A stretch of 64,000 nt of DNA from contig NZ_CP016438.1 of NCBI RefSeq assembly GCF_001685355.1, positions 620,001 to 684,000 on the forward strand. The letters are read 5' to 3'. Below, one piece after another: positions 49,656 to 59,600 of this stretch; position 1 is the first letter of the stretch; each line of letters starts with the position of its first letter. The notes beneath the pieces were generated by a model, which saw only the letters and a program-made list of their open reading frames with translations, searched no databases and was not told the origin of the DNA. This stretch comes from Streptomyces lincolnensis (lineage in GTDB: Bacteria; Actinomycetota; Actinomycetes; Streptomycetales; Streptomycetaceae). A program made the translations under genes and the position numbers.

Positions 49656-50255
49656 CTATCCGCCCTTGTGATGACGCGCGTGATGGCGGGCCACCCGGGC
49701 GCGGTTGCCGCAGGACGGCTCGCACCACTCCTGGCGGGGGTGTTCCTTCAGGAAGTACCGCACGCAGCGCGGCGCGTGGCAGGCGCGCAGCCGCCGCCGG
49801 TCGGGTCCGGCGAGGAAGCCGATCGCGGCCCGCGCGAGCACCGCCACCAGCTGTTCCCCCGCGCCCGCCGCCTGGTGCCGTACGACGGGTTCGGCGCCCT
49901 CGTCCCAGTGCAGGACGGGCACGGTGGGCGTGCGGGCGGCCGCGGTGTTGAGGCGGCGCAGGGCCTCGGGTGCGGGCAGGAGCCGGGCGGCGTCGGCGGG
50001 GCTCGGTTCGCCGGGGCGCACGGCGCGGGCGAACAGGGCGCGGACGGCGGCGCGCAGTTCGCGTACGGCGGTGAGGGTCTCCTCGTCCGCGACGAAGCCG
50101 TCCGCGTCCGGCGCGGTCTGCGGGTGCGCCCGGACCCAGGCGGTCAGTCCGGCGAGGTCGGTCAGGTCGTCGGCGACTCCGCCGTGCCCGTCGTGCCGAA
50201 GGGTCAGGGCGAGGTCGAGGGCGAGCCGGGCGTCGGTGGTCGGCACATCCTGCAT
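49656..50255 (-). CDS. CGNR zinc-finger (ABATE domain) protein
   Basis: The 199-residue protein has an N-terminal ABATE-type alpha-beta domain (LALDLALTLRHDGHGGVADDLTDLAGLTAWVRAH) and a C-terminal CGNR zinc finger: RACHAPRCVRYFLKEHPRQEWCEPSCGNRARVARHHARHH. The four Cys positions are complete. The family is thought to contain stress-linked transcription regulators. ATG 50255 has no Shine-Dalgarno sequence and a -10-like TACCATTA just upstream, so the message may be leaderless. ATG 50285 is the alternative start. Confidence 0.82.
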   Translation of the reverse strand: MQDVPTTDARLALDLALTLRHDGHGGVADDLTDLAGLTAWVRAHPQTAPDADGFVADEETLTAVRELRAAVRALFARAVRPGEPSPADAARLLPAPEALRRLNTAAARTPTVPVLHWDEGAEPVVRHQAAGAGEQLVAVLARAAIGFLAGPDRRRLRACHAPRCVRYFLKEHPRQEWCEPSCGNRARVARHHARHHKGG

Positions 50256-50284
50256 GCGGCTAATGGTAGGCGCAACGGCATGCA

Positions 50285-51217
50285 TTAATCCGAGGCCGGT
50301 TCACTCCGCCGGGGCCCAGGTGGCACGACCGCCACGGGGCTCGCCGCGTGCAGCAGGACGGCCTGGGTGACCGAGCCCATCATGCGGGCCGGTGCGAGCA
50401 GCCGGCGCCGGTGGCGGCCCACAACGACCAGGTCGGCGTCCTTGGAGGCGGCGACGAGGTGTCCGGCCGCGTCGCCCGGGGCCACGTACGGTTCGGCCCG
50501 GACGCCCGGGTGGCGGCTTCGGTGCGGGGCGAGGAATCCCTCGGCCAGGGTCCGGGTCTCGCTCTCAACGGCGTCCTGGTCGATCAGCGGCGGGACGAGA
50601 TCGCCGGGGGCGGCCCAGCTCTGCACCGGCCAGGCGTAGGCGGCGACGGCCTGGAGGCGCGCGCCGCGCAGGGCGGCCTCGGCGAAGGCGAAGGCGAGGG
50701 TGGCCTCGTCGGGGCTGTCGACCTGGAGGCCGACGACCACGCGGGGACCGGGATCGGTCGCGAAGGGGTCGTCCCCCCAGGTGTCGTGGACCTCGCGTCC
50801 GGGGCGCGGCACCACGACGACCGGGCACTCGGCGTCGCGGGCGGCGGCCATGCCGTTGGACCCCAGCAGCAGGCTGGCGAACCCGCCGCGTCCGCGCGAA
50901 CCGAGCACCAACAGCTGGGCGGTGGCGCCGAGTTCGGGCAGCAGGGCACTCGGGGCGCCCTCCAGGGTGAGGTACTCGGTCACCGGCCGGTCGGCCACGC
51001 CCTCCAGGCGGGCCCGCACCTGGTCCGTCACCGGGTCGTCGTCCGTGCCGGGCGGTCCGGCGGGCAGGACGTCGGGCCGGCTCCAGGTGGCGTACTGCCG
51101 CACATGGGCCACCCGCAGGGGCGCCGCGCGCCGGCGGGCGGCGTCGAGGGCCCAGTCGAGGGCGCGCAGGCTGTCGTCCGAACCGTCGACCGCCACGATC
51201 ACCGGCAGCGTGCTCAT
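50285..51217 (-). CDS. universal stress protein with two UspA domains
   Basis: The 310-residue protein has two UspA domains. The first (1-145) has VIVAVDGSDDSLRALDWAL and the ATP-binding VLGSRGRGGFASLLLGSNG. The second (150-300) has VVVGLQVDSPDEATLAFAFAEAALRGARL and a changed loop, VVGRHRRRLLAPARMMGSV. Such tandem proteins are common in Streptomyces stress responses. ATG 51217. It abuts the CGNR gene on the same strand. Confidence 0.88.
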   Translation of the reverse strand: MSTLPVIVAVDGSDDSLRALDWALDAARRRAAPLRVAHVRQYATWSRPDVLPAGPPGTDDDPVTDQVRARLEGVADRPVTEYLTLEGAPSALLPELGATAQLLVLGSRGRGGFASLLLGSNGMAAARDAECPVVVVPRPGREVHDTWGDDPFATDPGPRVVVGLQVDSPDEATLAFAFAEAALRGARLQAVAAYAWPVQSWAAPGDLVPPLIDQDAVESETRTLAEGFLAPHRSRHPGVRAEPYVAPGDAAGHLVAASKDADLVVVGRHRRRLLAPARMMGSVTQAVLLHAASPVAVVPPGPRRSEPASD

Positions 51218-51388
51218 GCGTTCCTCACCTCCGGGGTACGACCTTCCGCTTCCGCGGGCCGGCCCGGCTCAGGCAGGCGCCCGGGAGAGCGCTCAGGGTC
51301 GCGTGCCCGGAACATCGGTCGGAACACCGCCGGATCGGTCCGTGATCCGGGTCGGACCACGGACCGGGGCGCAGGCTCGGGTGCGGGC

Positions 51389-51631
51389 TCAGGTCAGGTC
51401 GAACTCCCCTTCCCTCGCCCCCGACACGAACGCGCCCCACTCCGCGGGTGTGAAGATCAGGGAAGGGCTCTCGGGCCGGCCGCTGTTGCGCATCGCGATG
51501 AATCCCTCGACAAAGGCGATCTGGACATCCCCCAGGCCACGGCTGCTGGAGTGCCAGTCGGCGGTGCTGAGGTCCAGCTCGGGCTTGTCCCAGCCCATGA
51601 GCGGCTGCTGCTGGATGGTGGTCTCGGCCAC
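51389..51631 (-). CDS. DUF397 domain protein
   Basis: The 80-residue protein fits DUF397: ADWHSSSRGLGDVQIAFVEGFIAMRNSGRPESPSLIFTPAEWGAFVSGAREGEFDL. In Streptomyces DUF397 genes usually sit beside an XRE-type regulator of the BldB/WhiJ-linked group. None is adjacent here, so it is an orphan. GTG 51631 follows GGGAGGAG. Confidence 0.82.
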   Translation of the reverse strand: MAETTIQQQPLMGWDKPELDLSTADWHSSSRGLGDVQIAFVEGFIAMRNSGRPESPSLIFTPAEWGAFVSGAREGEFDLT

Positions 51632-51717
51632 GTCCGTGCTCCTCCCGATTGCGTCGTCCGCGGCCAGCCTAGCGATCGGCCCCGGACGCCGACAGGCCAC
51701 GTGAGGGGGACCTTTCC

Positions 51718-52877
<1,160 letters not shown>

Positions 52878-52881
<4 letters not shown>

Positions 52882-53897
52882 CGCGCATCCCCTTCGAGTA
52901 CGGCGACCAGGTTCTGTTGCAGACAGGGGCCGGACGTGGCGTGGGCGAGCGCCCGGTCGGACTCACCGCGGTGGATGCGGGCGGCGGCCTCGCCGACGCG
53001 GATCAGCCCGGCGGCCATGACCGGGTTGGCGACGAGGGCCCCGCCGGAGGGGTTGACGCGTACGGAGTCGTCCAGGCCGAGCGCCTTGCGCAGGACTACC
53101 TCCTGTGAGCTGAAGGGCGCGTGCAGTTCGGCGGTGTCGACGGGCTGTTGGAAGAGGCCGGCCTTCTCGGCGGCGAGGCGGGTGGAGGGCGAGTCGGTCA
53201 GGTCGCGGACGCCGAGCGCGTGGGCCTCGATGCGGTGGTCGATGCCGCGGATCCAGGCGGGGCGCTCGCACAGCTCCCGGGCCCGTTCCCCGGCGGCGAG
53301 GATCACGGCGGCGGCGCCGTCGCCGACCGGCGGGCAGTCGCCGGTGCGCAGCGGGCGTACGACGTAGTCCCCCTGGCCCGCGCTGTCGGCGCCGCGGCTT
53401 CGGGCTCCGACGGCTGCCAGCGCAGGCTCGTCGGTGTCGCCCGCGTCGATGAGGGCCTGGGCCTGGAGGGCGGCGAGGGCGACGGAGTCGGGCCACAGGG
53501 GGGCCACGTAGTACGGGTCGAGCTGGCGGGTGAGGACGTCCCGGAGCGGGCCGGGCGTCGACTTGCCGTAGGAGTAGACGAGGGCGGTGTCGGCGTCGCC
53601 GGTGCGGAGCTTGACCCATGCCTCGTACAGCGCCCAGGCGCCGTCCATCTCGACGTGCGACTCGGAGATCGGCGGCCAGGCGCCGACGCCGTCGAGGGCG
53701 AGGGTGAAGGAGAAGGCGCGCCCGGCGAGGTAGTCGCTGGAGCCGGAGCAGGTGAAGTCGATGTCGGCGGTCTTCAGGCCCGTGCGGTCCAGGACCTCGT
53801 GCAGGACGGGCATCAGCATCTCCACCTCGGAGAGCTCCGCCATGCTCTGCCGGTGGTCGGTCTGCGCGAAGGCGACGACCGCGATCTCACGCGTCAC
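52878..53897 (-). CDS. thiolase-like / lipid-transfer protein (first copy)
   Basis: The 339-residue protein is thiolase-like: REIAVVAFAQTDHRQSMAELSEVEMLMPVLHEVLDRTGLKTADIDFTCSGSSDYLAGRAFSF; SESHVEMDGAWALYEAWVKLRTGDADTALVYSYGKS; VNPSGGALVANPVMAAGLIRVGEAAARIHRG. A Cys sits in FTCSGSSD, but not in the usual nucleophile context. GTG 53897 shares GTGA with the DUF35 gene stop. It probably forms a complex with its neighbours, as thiolase-DUF35 pairs do in actinobacterial steroid degradation (Ltp2-type aldolases). Confidence 0.83.
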
Positions 53898-54835
53898 AGC
53901 AACTCCTTGTAGGTGTCGTAGTCCGCGTCCGGCTCGCCGGTCGGCCGGTAGTGGTCGGGATAGCGGGTGCCGTCCGTCCACACCGCTTCGACGCGCAGGC
54001 CCATGCGCACCTGGTCGTAGGGGATGCCGCCGATGCGTCCGTGCAGGGCCAGGTCGGCGCCGTCGAGGGCGATGTGGGCGTAGACGTAGGGGACCTCGAT
54101 GTCGAGGTTCTTCGCCTTGATGTTGACGATGCAGAAGGTGGTGACCGTGCCGCAGGGACCCACCTCCACCTGTTCCGATGTGGCCAGGCCACACGTCGGG
54201 CAGGCGCCCCTGGGCGGGACGTACACCTTGTGGCAGGACGGGCAGCGCTCGCCGACGAGCTTGCGGTCGGCGAGGGCGGTGATGAAGGCGGTCTGGGCGC
54301 GGCCGGGCGAGTAGGTGTAGTCGAGCCGGGCGGCGGCGACGATGCCGGCGACCGGGTCCTCGAACTCGCCCGCGTGGACGGTGACCTGGGACTCGTCGCC
54401 GTCGTCCGGTTCGAAGCAGGCGATGTCCGTGATGGCGCCGGAGCGTTCCTCGGCCCAGCGGACGCGGACCCGCATGCCTGTGTGGACGGCTTCGGGGCCG
54501 GGAGCGTCGAGGGCGTGGAGCAGAGCGGTGTCGGCGCCGTCGAGGCGGACCAGGACCCAGGCGAAGGGGGTGTCCAGCGGCTGGCCGCGGCGGGGGGCGT
54601 GGTTCCAGGCCCAGGTGGTGACGGTTCCGGTGACGCCGACGTGGACGAGGTCGCGGATCTCCTCGGCGGTGACGGGGTCGTACTCAACGGGCGGGACGAG
54701 GGTGCGGCCGTCGGCGGTGCGCACGCCGAGGACGGCACGCTCGCGCAGGCCGGTGAGGAAGGCGCTCTGCACGGGGCCGAGGGAGCGGGTGAAGGGAAAT
54801 TCGACGACCAGGGGTGCGGTGAGGACTTCGGGCAC
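53894..54835 (-). CDS. DUF35 OB-fold/zinc-ribbon protein, two-domain form
   Basis: The 313-residue protein has two DUF35 units. The second (about 175-300) has a zinc ribbon, RCPSCHKVYVPPRGACPTCG, followed by the OB fold (GTVTTFCIVNIKAKNLDIEVPYVYAHIALDG). The first (20-165) has the same plan (FLTGLRERAVLGVRTADGRTLVPPVEYD, GTVTTWAWNHAPRRGQP), but the ribbon Cys are lost. Such proteins partner thiolase-like enzymes. It lies in the operon between the crotonase and thiolase genes. ATG 54835. Confidence 0.85.
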   Translation of the reverse strand: MPEVLTAPLVVEFPFTRSLGPVQSAFLTGLRERAVLGVRTADGRTLVPPVEYDPVTAEEIRDLVHVGVTGTVTTWAWNHAPRRGQPLDTPFAWVLVRLDGADTALLHALDAPGPEAVHTGMRVRVRWAEERSGAITDIACFEPDDGDESQVTVHAGEFEDPVAGIVAAARLDYTYSPGRAQTAFITALADRKLVGERCPSCHKVYVPPRGACPTCGLATSEQVEVGPCGTVTTFCIVNIKAKNLDIEVPYVYAHIALDGADLALHGRIGGIPYDQVRMGLRVEAVWTDGTRYPDHYRPTGEPDADYDTYKELL

Positions 54836-54847
54836 GATGGCTCCTCG

Positions 54848-55648
54848 CTAGGCGCGCTTGTAGTCGGGCGGTCGCTTCTCCGCGAAGGCGCGGGCGCCCT
54901 CCTTGGCGTCGGCGGTGTCGAAGACCGGCCAGCCTCGCTTGAGTTCGGAGGCGAGACCGTCGGCCTCGGTCATCTCGGCGGTCTCGTACACGGAGGCCTT
55001 CACGGCCTCGACGGCCAGCGGACCGCAGGCGTTGATCTGTTCGGCGATCTCCAGGGCCTTGGCCAGGGCGGTGCCGTCGGGCACGACGTGGCCGATCAGG
55101 CCGATGCCGGCGGCCTCGTGGGCGCTGTACGGGCGGCCGGTGAGCAGCATCTCCAGGGCGTGGGTGCGCGGGATCTGGCGTTGCAGCCGGACCGTGGAGC
55201 CGCCGATAGGGAACAGGCCCCGCCTGACCTCGAACAGGCCGAAGGTCGCGGACTCGCCGGCGACGCGGATGTCGGTGCCCTGGAGGATCTCGGTGCCGCC
55301 GGCGACGCAGTACCCCTCGACGGCGGCGATCACCGGTTTGCGGGGGCGGTGGTGGCGCAGCATCGCCTTCCAGTGCAGGTCCGGGTCGGCCTTGAGACGG
55401 TCCCGGTGGTGCTCGCCCTCCATGCCCTTCCCGGCGAGGGCCTTGAGGTCCATGCCCGCGCAGAACGCGCCGCCCGCGCCGGTGAGCACGATCGAGCGGA
55501 CCTCGTCGTCGGCGTCGGCCGCGAGCCAGCCGTCGTACAGGCCGACCAGCATGGACAACGAGAGCGCGTTCTTGGCGTCGGGCCTGTTGAGCGTGAGCAC
55601 CAGGGTGGCACCCCGACGCTCCACGGTGAGGTGTTCCGTCCCAGCCAT
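54848..55648 (-). CDS. enoyl-CoA hydratase/isomerase (crotonase family)
   Basis: The 266-residue protein carries the crotonase marks: VLTLNRPDAKNALSLSMLVGLYDGW, LTGAGGAFCAGMDLKAL (oxyanion hole), AAVEGYCVAGGTEILQGTDIRVAGESATFGLFEVRRGLFPIGGS. One usual catalytic Glu position is within EILQG. It hydrates or isomerises an enoyl-CoA. ATG 55648 is preceded by GGGGAG. It is the first gene of the minus-strand operon and divergent from the acyl-CoA synthetase. Confidence 0.88.
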   Translation of the reverse strand: MAGTEHLTVERRGATLVLTLNRPDAKNALSLSMLVGLYDGWLAADADDEVRSIVLTGAGGAFCAGMDLKALAGKGMEGEHHRDRLKADPDLHWKAMLRHHRPRKPVIAAVEGYCVAGGTEILQGTDIRVAGESATFGLFEVRRGLFPIGGSTVRLQRQIPRTHALEMLLTGRPYSAHEAAGIGLIGHVVPDGTALAKALEIAEQINACGPLAVEAVKASVYETAEMTEADGLASELKRGWPVFDTADAKEGARAFAEKRPPDYKRA

Positions 55649-55713
55649 GGGCCATCTCCCCTCTGACAGAACGAGAACAGGTTGCAGGAGGGGCCGGGGC
55701 ACTTCAAGAGTTT

Positions 55714-55730
55714 TCTGACACCCAGTCAGA
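55714..55730. promoter_or_regulatory. inverted repeat, probable TetR-type operator
   Basis: TCTGACACCCAGTCAGA at 55714-55730 is a 6-5-6 perfect inverted repeat in the region between the divergent crotonase and acyl-CoA synthetase genes. It resembles operators of TetR-type acyl-CoA regulators; no such regulator gene is adjacent, so it would act from elsewhere. Confidence 0.55.
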
Positions 55731-55827
55731 TTTCTTCCGCGCGGACCCTTCACAGTTGCGGCGCCCTTTGCTCTGATGACCGGCGAACCGTCGGGAGAGC
55801 CAGGGCCGTTCGAGGTCAGGAGGAGCG

Positions 55828-57447
55828 GTGGAGTACAACCTTGCCGACCTGTTCGAGTCGGTCGTCGACGTGGTCCCGGACCGCGAGGCGCTCGTGTACA
55901 TCGACGTCCCCGGTACGGGCGCGGAACGCCGGCTGACGTACGCGGAACTGGACGCGGCGGCCAACCGTGTCGGTCACCACCTGCTGGACAGCGGGGTCCG
56001 TCCGGGCGAGCACGTCGGGCTGCACCTGTACAACGGTGTCGAGTACCTCCAGACCGTGCTGGGCTGCCTGAAGGCGCGGATCGTCCCGGTGAACGTCAAC
56101 TACCGTTACGTAGAAGACGAGTTGATCTACCTCTACCGGGACGCCGATCTGGTGGGTCTGGTGTTCGACGCGGAGTTCACGGACCGGGTGGCCGCCGCCC
56201 TGCCCCGGGCCGAGGCGCTGCGGCATCTGGTGCGGGTCGGGACACCGGCGCCCGGGGTCGCCGAGGTGCCCGCCGTGGCGTTCGGGGAGGCGGAGGCGTC
56301 CGGGTCCGCTGAGCGGGGGTTCGCGGCGCGGTCGGGCGACGACCAGTTCATCATCTACACCGGTGGCACCACGGGGATGCCCAAGGGGGTGATGTGGCGC
56401 CAGGAGGACCTGTTCTTCTCGGGGCTCGGCGGGGGCGCGCCGACCGGGGAGCCGGTCAAGACGCCCGAGGAGCTGGCCGAGCGGGTCGCGGCCGGCGGCG
56501 ACGGGATCACCTTCCTGCCCGCTCCCCCGCTGATGCACGGCACGTCCACGCTGACGGCGTTCATCGGGTTCAACTTCGGCCAGCGGGTCGTGCTGCACCG
56601 CCGGTTCGCGCCCGAGGAGGTGCTGCGGACCGTCGAGAAGGAGAAGGTCACCAGCATGTCCCTGGTGGGCGACGCGATGCTGCGGCCGCTGATCGACGCG
56701 CTCGAAGGGCCCATGAAGGGCACCGACATGTCGTCGATGTTCAGCGTGTCCTCCTCGGGGGCGGTCATGTCGGACACCGTGCGGCGGCAGTTCCGGGCAC
56801 TCGTGCCGAACGTCATGCTGCTCGACAACTTCGGCTCCTCCGAGTCCGGCTTCAACGGCACGGCGACGGAGGACTCCGGTCCCGAGCGCGGCTTCCGCAT
56901 CCGCGTCAACTCCCGTACGCAGGTGGTCGATCCGGCCACCTACGAGCCGGTCGCGGTCGGCGAGGTGGGCCGGATCGCCCAGTGCGGCCGGGTCCCCCTC
57001 GGCTACTACAACGATCCGCGCAAGACCGCCGAGACCTTCTTCGAGAAGGACGGCGAGCGGTGGGTGCTGCTCGGCGACATGGCGACCGTCGACGAGGAGG
57101 GCGTGGTCACCGTCCTCGGGCGGGGCTCGCAGTGCATCAACACGGGCGGCGAGAAGGTGTACCCGGAGGAGGTCGAGCAGGCGCTGAAGTCCCATCCCGA
57201 TGTGTACGACGCGCTGGTCGCCGGGGTGCCGGACGCGAAGTGGGGCCACCATGTGGCGGCCGTGGTGCAGTTGCGCGGGGGCGCGGCGCGGCCCTCCCTC
57301 CAGGACATCCAGACCCACTGCCGTACCCGTCTGGCCGGGTACAAGATCCCGCGCCAGCTGGTGATCTCGGACGAGCTCAGGCGGTCGCCGAGCGGCAAGG
57401 CGGACTACCGGTGGGCGCGGGAGGTGGCGGTCGCGGCGGACGGATGA
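55828..57447 (+). CDS. acyl-CoA synthetase (AMP-binding, FadD type)
   Basis: The 539-residue adenylate-forming ligase has FIIYTGGTTGMPKGVMWRQEDLF (P-loop A3, about residues 173-195), LLDNFGSSESGF (A5), RWVLLGDMATVDEEGVVTVLGRGSQCINTGGEKVYPEEVE (A7-A8) and SPSGKADYRW with the C-terminal catalytic Lys. It activates a carboxylic acid to its CoA ester; sequence style matches actinobacterial FadD enzymes of sterol or fatty-acid side-chain catabolism. GTG 55828 follows AGGAGGAG. It diverges from the crotonase operon, with the likely operator between. Confidence 0.9.
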   Translation: MEYNLADLFESVVDVVPDREALVYIDVPGTGAERRLTYAELDAAANRVGHHLLDSGVRPGEHVGLHLYNGVEYLQTVLGCLKARIVPVNVNYRYVEDELIYLYRDADLVGLVFDAEFTDRVAAALPRAEALRHLVRVGTPAPGVAEVPAVAFGEAEASGSAERGFAARSGDDQFIIYTGGTTGMPKGVMWRQEDLFFSGLGGGAPTGEPVKTPEELAERVAAGGDGITFLPAPPLMHGTSTLTAFIGFNFGQRVVLHRRFAPEEVLRTVEKEKVTSMSLVGDAMLRPLIDALEGPMKGTDMSSMFSVSSSGAVMSDTVRRQFRALVPNVMLLDNFGSSESGFNGTATEDSGPERGFRIRVNSRTQVVDPATYEPVAVGEVGRIAQCGRVPLGYYNDPRKTAETFFEKDGERWVLLGDMATVDEEGVVTVLGRGSQCINTGGEKVYPEEVEQALKSHPDVYDALVAGVPDAKWGHHVAAVVQLRGGAARPSLQDIQTHCRTRLAGYKIPRQLVISDELRRSPSGKADYRWAREVAVAADG

Positions 57448-57563
57448 ATTCCGGCTCTGTTCGATTGAACCGAAGCCGACGTCCGGACGTACTGGTGGTG
57501 GCAGGCTGGGCCTTCGGGCCCCGTTTGCCATGCCATCGCACGACCGCACGGAAGGACCACCGG

Positions 57564-59600
57564 GTGTCGCTCTTCACTCGCTCTCGCCAACTGCCGGACG
57601 CCGAGGGCGGGGCGGGCCCGGACGGCGATCACCGCGACGACACCTCTGTGGCGGACGGGGCGAGAGGGGACGACACGGCGGCGGAGGCGGGCGAGGGCGC
57701 CGGCGGCGGCAAGGCGGAGACGACGGGCGACGAGGCGGAGGGGACGAGCGTCGGGGCGGAGGGCACGGCAGACGCGGAGGCCACCGCAGACCCGGAGCAC
57801 GGGGCAGACCCGGAGGACAGCACAGACGCGGAGGCCACCGCAGACCCGGAGCACGGGGCAGACCCGGAGGACAGCACAGACTCGGAGGACAGCGCAGACG
57901 CGGAGGGCAGCGCGGCCGAGGCCGAGGAGACCCCCGACTCCCCCGGCTCCCCCGCGCCCGGCTGGTTCGGCTGGCGGCGTCGCTTCCCCCGTGCGGCTCG
58001 TGGCGTGGCCGTGGGGACGAGTGTGCTGGCCGGTGCGGTGGTGCTCGGTGTGCTCCTGGTGCCGAACCGCCTGGAACGGGTGAACGTCGAGGCGTTCCTG
58101 CGGCTGCCGGTCGAGGCGATCCTGCTCGCGGTCGTGCTGCTCGCCCTGCCGCCGAGGCCACGCAAGGTCGCGGCGGTCGTGTCGGGGGTGTTCCTCGGGC
58201 TGTTCGCCACGCTCAAGTTCCTGGACATGGGCTTCTACCAGTTCCTGGCCCGCCCGTTCGACCTCGTCTTCGACTGGATCCTGCTGAACGACGCGACGGA
58301 CTTCCTCAGGGAGTCCTTCGGCCGCTCGGGCCAGGTGCTCGCGGTGGTCGGTGTGATCGTCCTGTTCGCCGCCGTCCTCGCGCTGAGCACGCTCGCGGTG
58401 ACGCGGCTGACGAACGTCATGTCCCGGCACCGCCCGGTCGCCGTCCGCACCACCCTCGTCCTGGGCACCGTGTGGGTCACCTGCTTCACGCTGGGCGTGC
58501 AGGCCGGCGGGGTCACGATCGCCACCAAGGGCAACTCCGAGTTCCTCGCCAACCGTCTGCAGAACGTCTACAACGGCCTGGGTGACGCCAAGGTCTTCGA
58601 GAAGGAGGCGGGCGTCGACGCCTTCGGCGACACCCCGCCCGACCAGTTGCTGACCGGGCTGCGCGGCAAGGACGTGCTGTTCACGTTCATCGAGAGCTAC
58701 GGCCGTGTCGCCCTGGACGACCCTCAGATGGCGCCGGAGATGGACGCGACCCTCAAGGAGGGCACGAGCAGTCTCAAGGCGGCGGGGTTCGACTCGCGCA
58801 GCGGCTGGCTGAAGTCGCCGGTGGCGGGCGCGGGCAGCTGGCTCGCCCACTCGACGTTCCTGTCCGGACTGTGGGTGAAGAACCAGCAGCGCTACCGGAG
58901 TCTCACCACCGGGGACCGGGAGACCCTCACCAGTTACTTCCAGAAGACCGGTGCCTGGCGCACCGTGGGCATCGTCCCGGGTGTCCGCAAGGCCTGGCCG
59001 GAGGGCAAGTACTTCGGCCTGGACAACATCTACGACTCCGAGCACCTCGGCTACCACGGCCCGTACTTCAGCTGGACGCCCGTGCCCGACCAGTTCAGCA
59101 TGGAGGCCTTCCAGCGGCTGGAGCACGGCAAGAAGGACCGTGACCCGATCATGGCGGAGATCATCCTGGCCTCCAGCCACAGCCCCTGGTCCCCCGTCGC
59201 CCACATGATCGACTGGGAGGACCTCGGCGACGGCTCGGTCTTCCATCAGGTCAAGAAGGAGGGCACGAATCCCACGGAGGTCTGGAAGGACCCCAAGCGG
59301 GTGCGCACCGAGTACCGCAAAGCCGTCGAGTACTCCCTGCACAGCGTGATCGAGTGGCTCCAGCGCTACGGCGACGACAACACGGTCCTCGTCTTCCTCG
59401 GCGACCACCAGCCCGTGCCCACCGTCACCCGCAACAGCGCGAACAAGGACGTCCCGATCACGATCGTCGCCCGCGACCCGAAGGTCCTGGACCGGGTCTC
59501 CGGCTGGGGCTGGACCGACGGACTCAAGCCGGCCGACAACGCGCCGACCTGGGGCATGGACCAGTTCCGCGACCGCTTCATGACGGCGTACGCGAAGTGA
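57564..59600 (+). CDS. LTA-synthase-like sulfatase-family membrane protein
   Basis: The 678-residue protein has an acidic repetitive N-terminal region (about 130 residues), five membrane helices (about 145-330) and an extracellular alkaline-phosphatase-superfamily domain. KDVLFTFIESYGRVALDD near residue 375 sits at the nucleophile site, AEIILASSHSPWSPV and VLVFLGDHQPVP near 610 provide metal ligands. It resembles sulfatase/LtaS-type phosphoglycerol or phosphoethanolamine transferases, which decorate envelope polymers. The nucleophile is not obvious because Ser-Tyr replaces the usual Ser/Thr context. GTG 57564 follows GAAGGA. It overlaps the next, convergent gene by 23 bp. Confidence 0.8.
   Translation: MSLFTRSRQLPDAEGGAGPDGDHRDDTSVADGARGDDTAAEAGEGAGGGKAETTGDEAEGTSVGAEGTADAEATADPEHGADPEDSTDAEATADPEHGADPEDSTDSEDSADAEGSAAEAEETPDSPGSPAPGWFGWRRRFPRAARGVAVGTSVLAGAVVLGVLLVPNRLERVNVEAFLRLPVEAILLAVVLLALPPRPRKVAAVVSGVFLGLFATLKFLDMGFYQFLARPFDLVFDWILLNDATDFLRESFGRSGQVLAVVGVIVLFAAVLALSTLAVTRLTNVMSRHRPVAVRTTLVLGTVWVTCFTLGVQAGGVTIATKGNSEFLANRLQNVYNGLGDAKVFEKEAGVDAFGDTPPDQLLTGLRGKDVLFTFIESYGRVALDDPQMAPEMDATLKEGTSSLKAAGFDSRSGWLKSPVAGAGSWLAHSTFLSGLWVKNQQRYRSLTTGDRETLTSYFQKTGAWRTVGIVPGVRKAWPEGKYFGLDNIYDSEHLGYHGPYFSWTPVPDQFSMEAFQRLEHGKKDRDPIMAEIILASSHSPWSPVAHMIDWEDLGDGSVFHQVKKEGTNPTEVWKDPKRVRTEYRKAVEYSLHSVIEWLQRYGDDNTVLVFLGDHQPVPTVTRNSANKDVPITIVARDPKVLDRVSGWGWTDGLKPADNAPTWGMDQFRDRFMTAYAK
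57771..57878 (+). repeat. exact 54-bp tandem duplication inside the sulfatase gene
   Basis: The 54-bp unit at 57771-57824 is repeated without change at 57825-57878, duplicating 18 residues beginning DAEATADPEHGADPEDST. Shorter related units continue for about 30 bp. The frame is kept. Identity of the copies points to a recent event; the acidic segment is predicted to be cytoplasmic. Confidence 0.85.
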
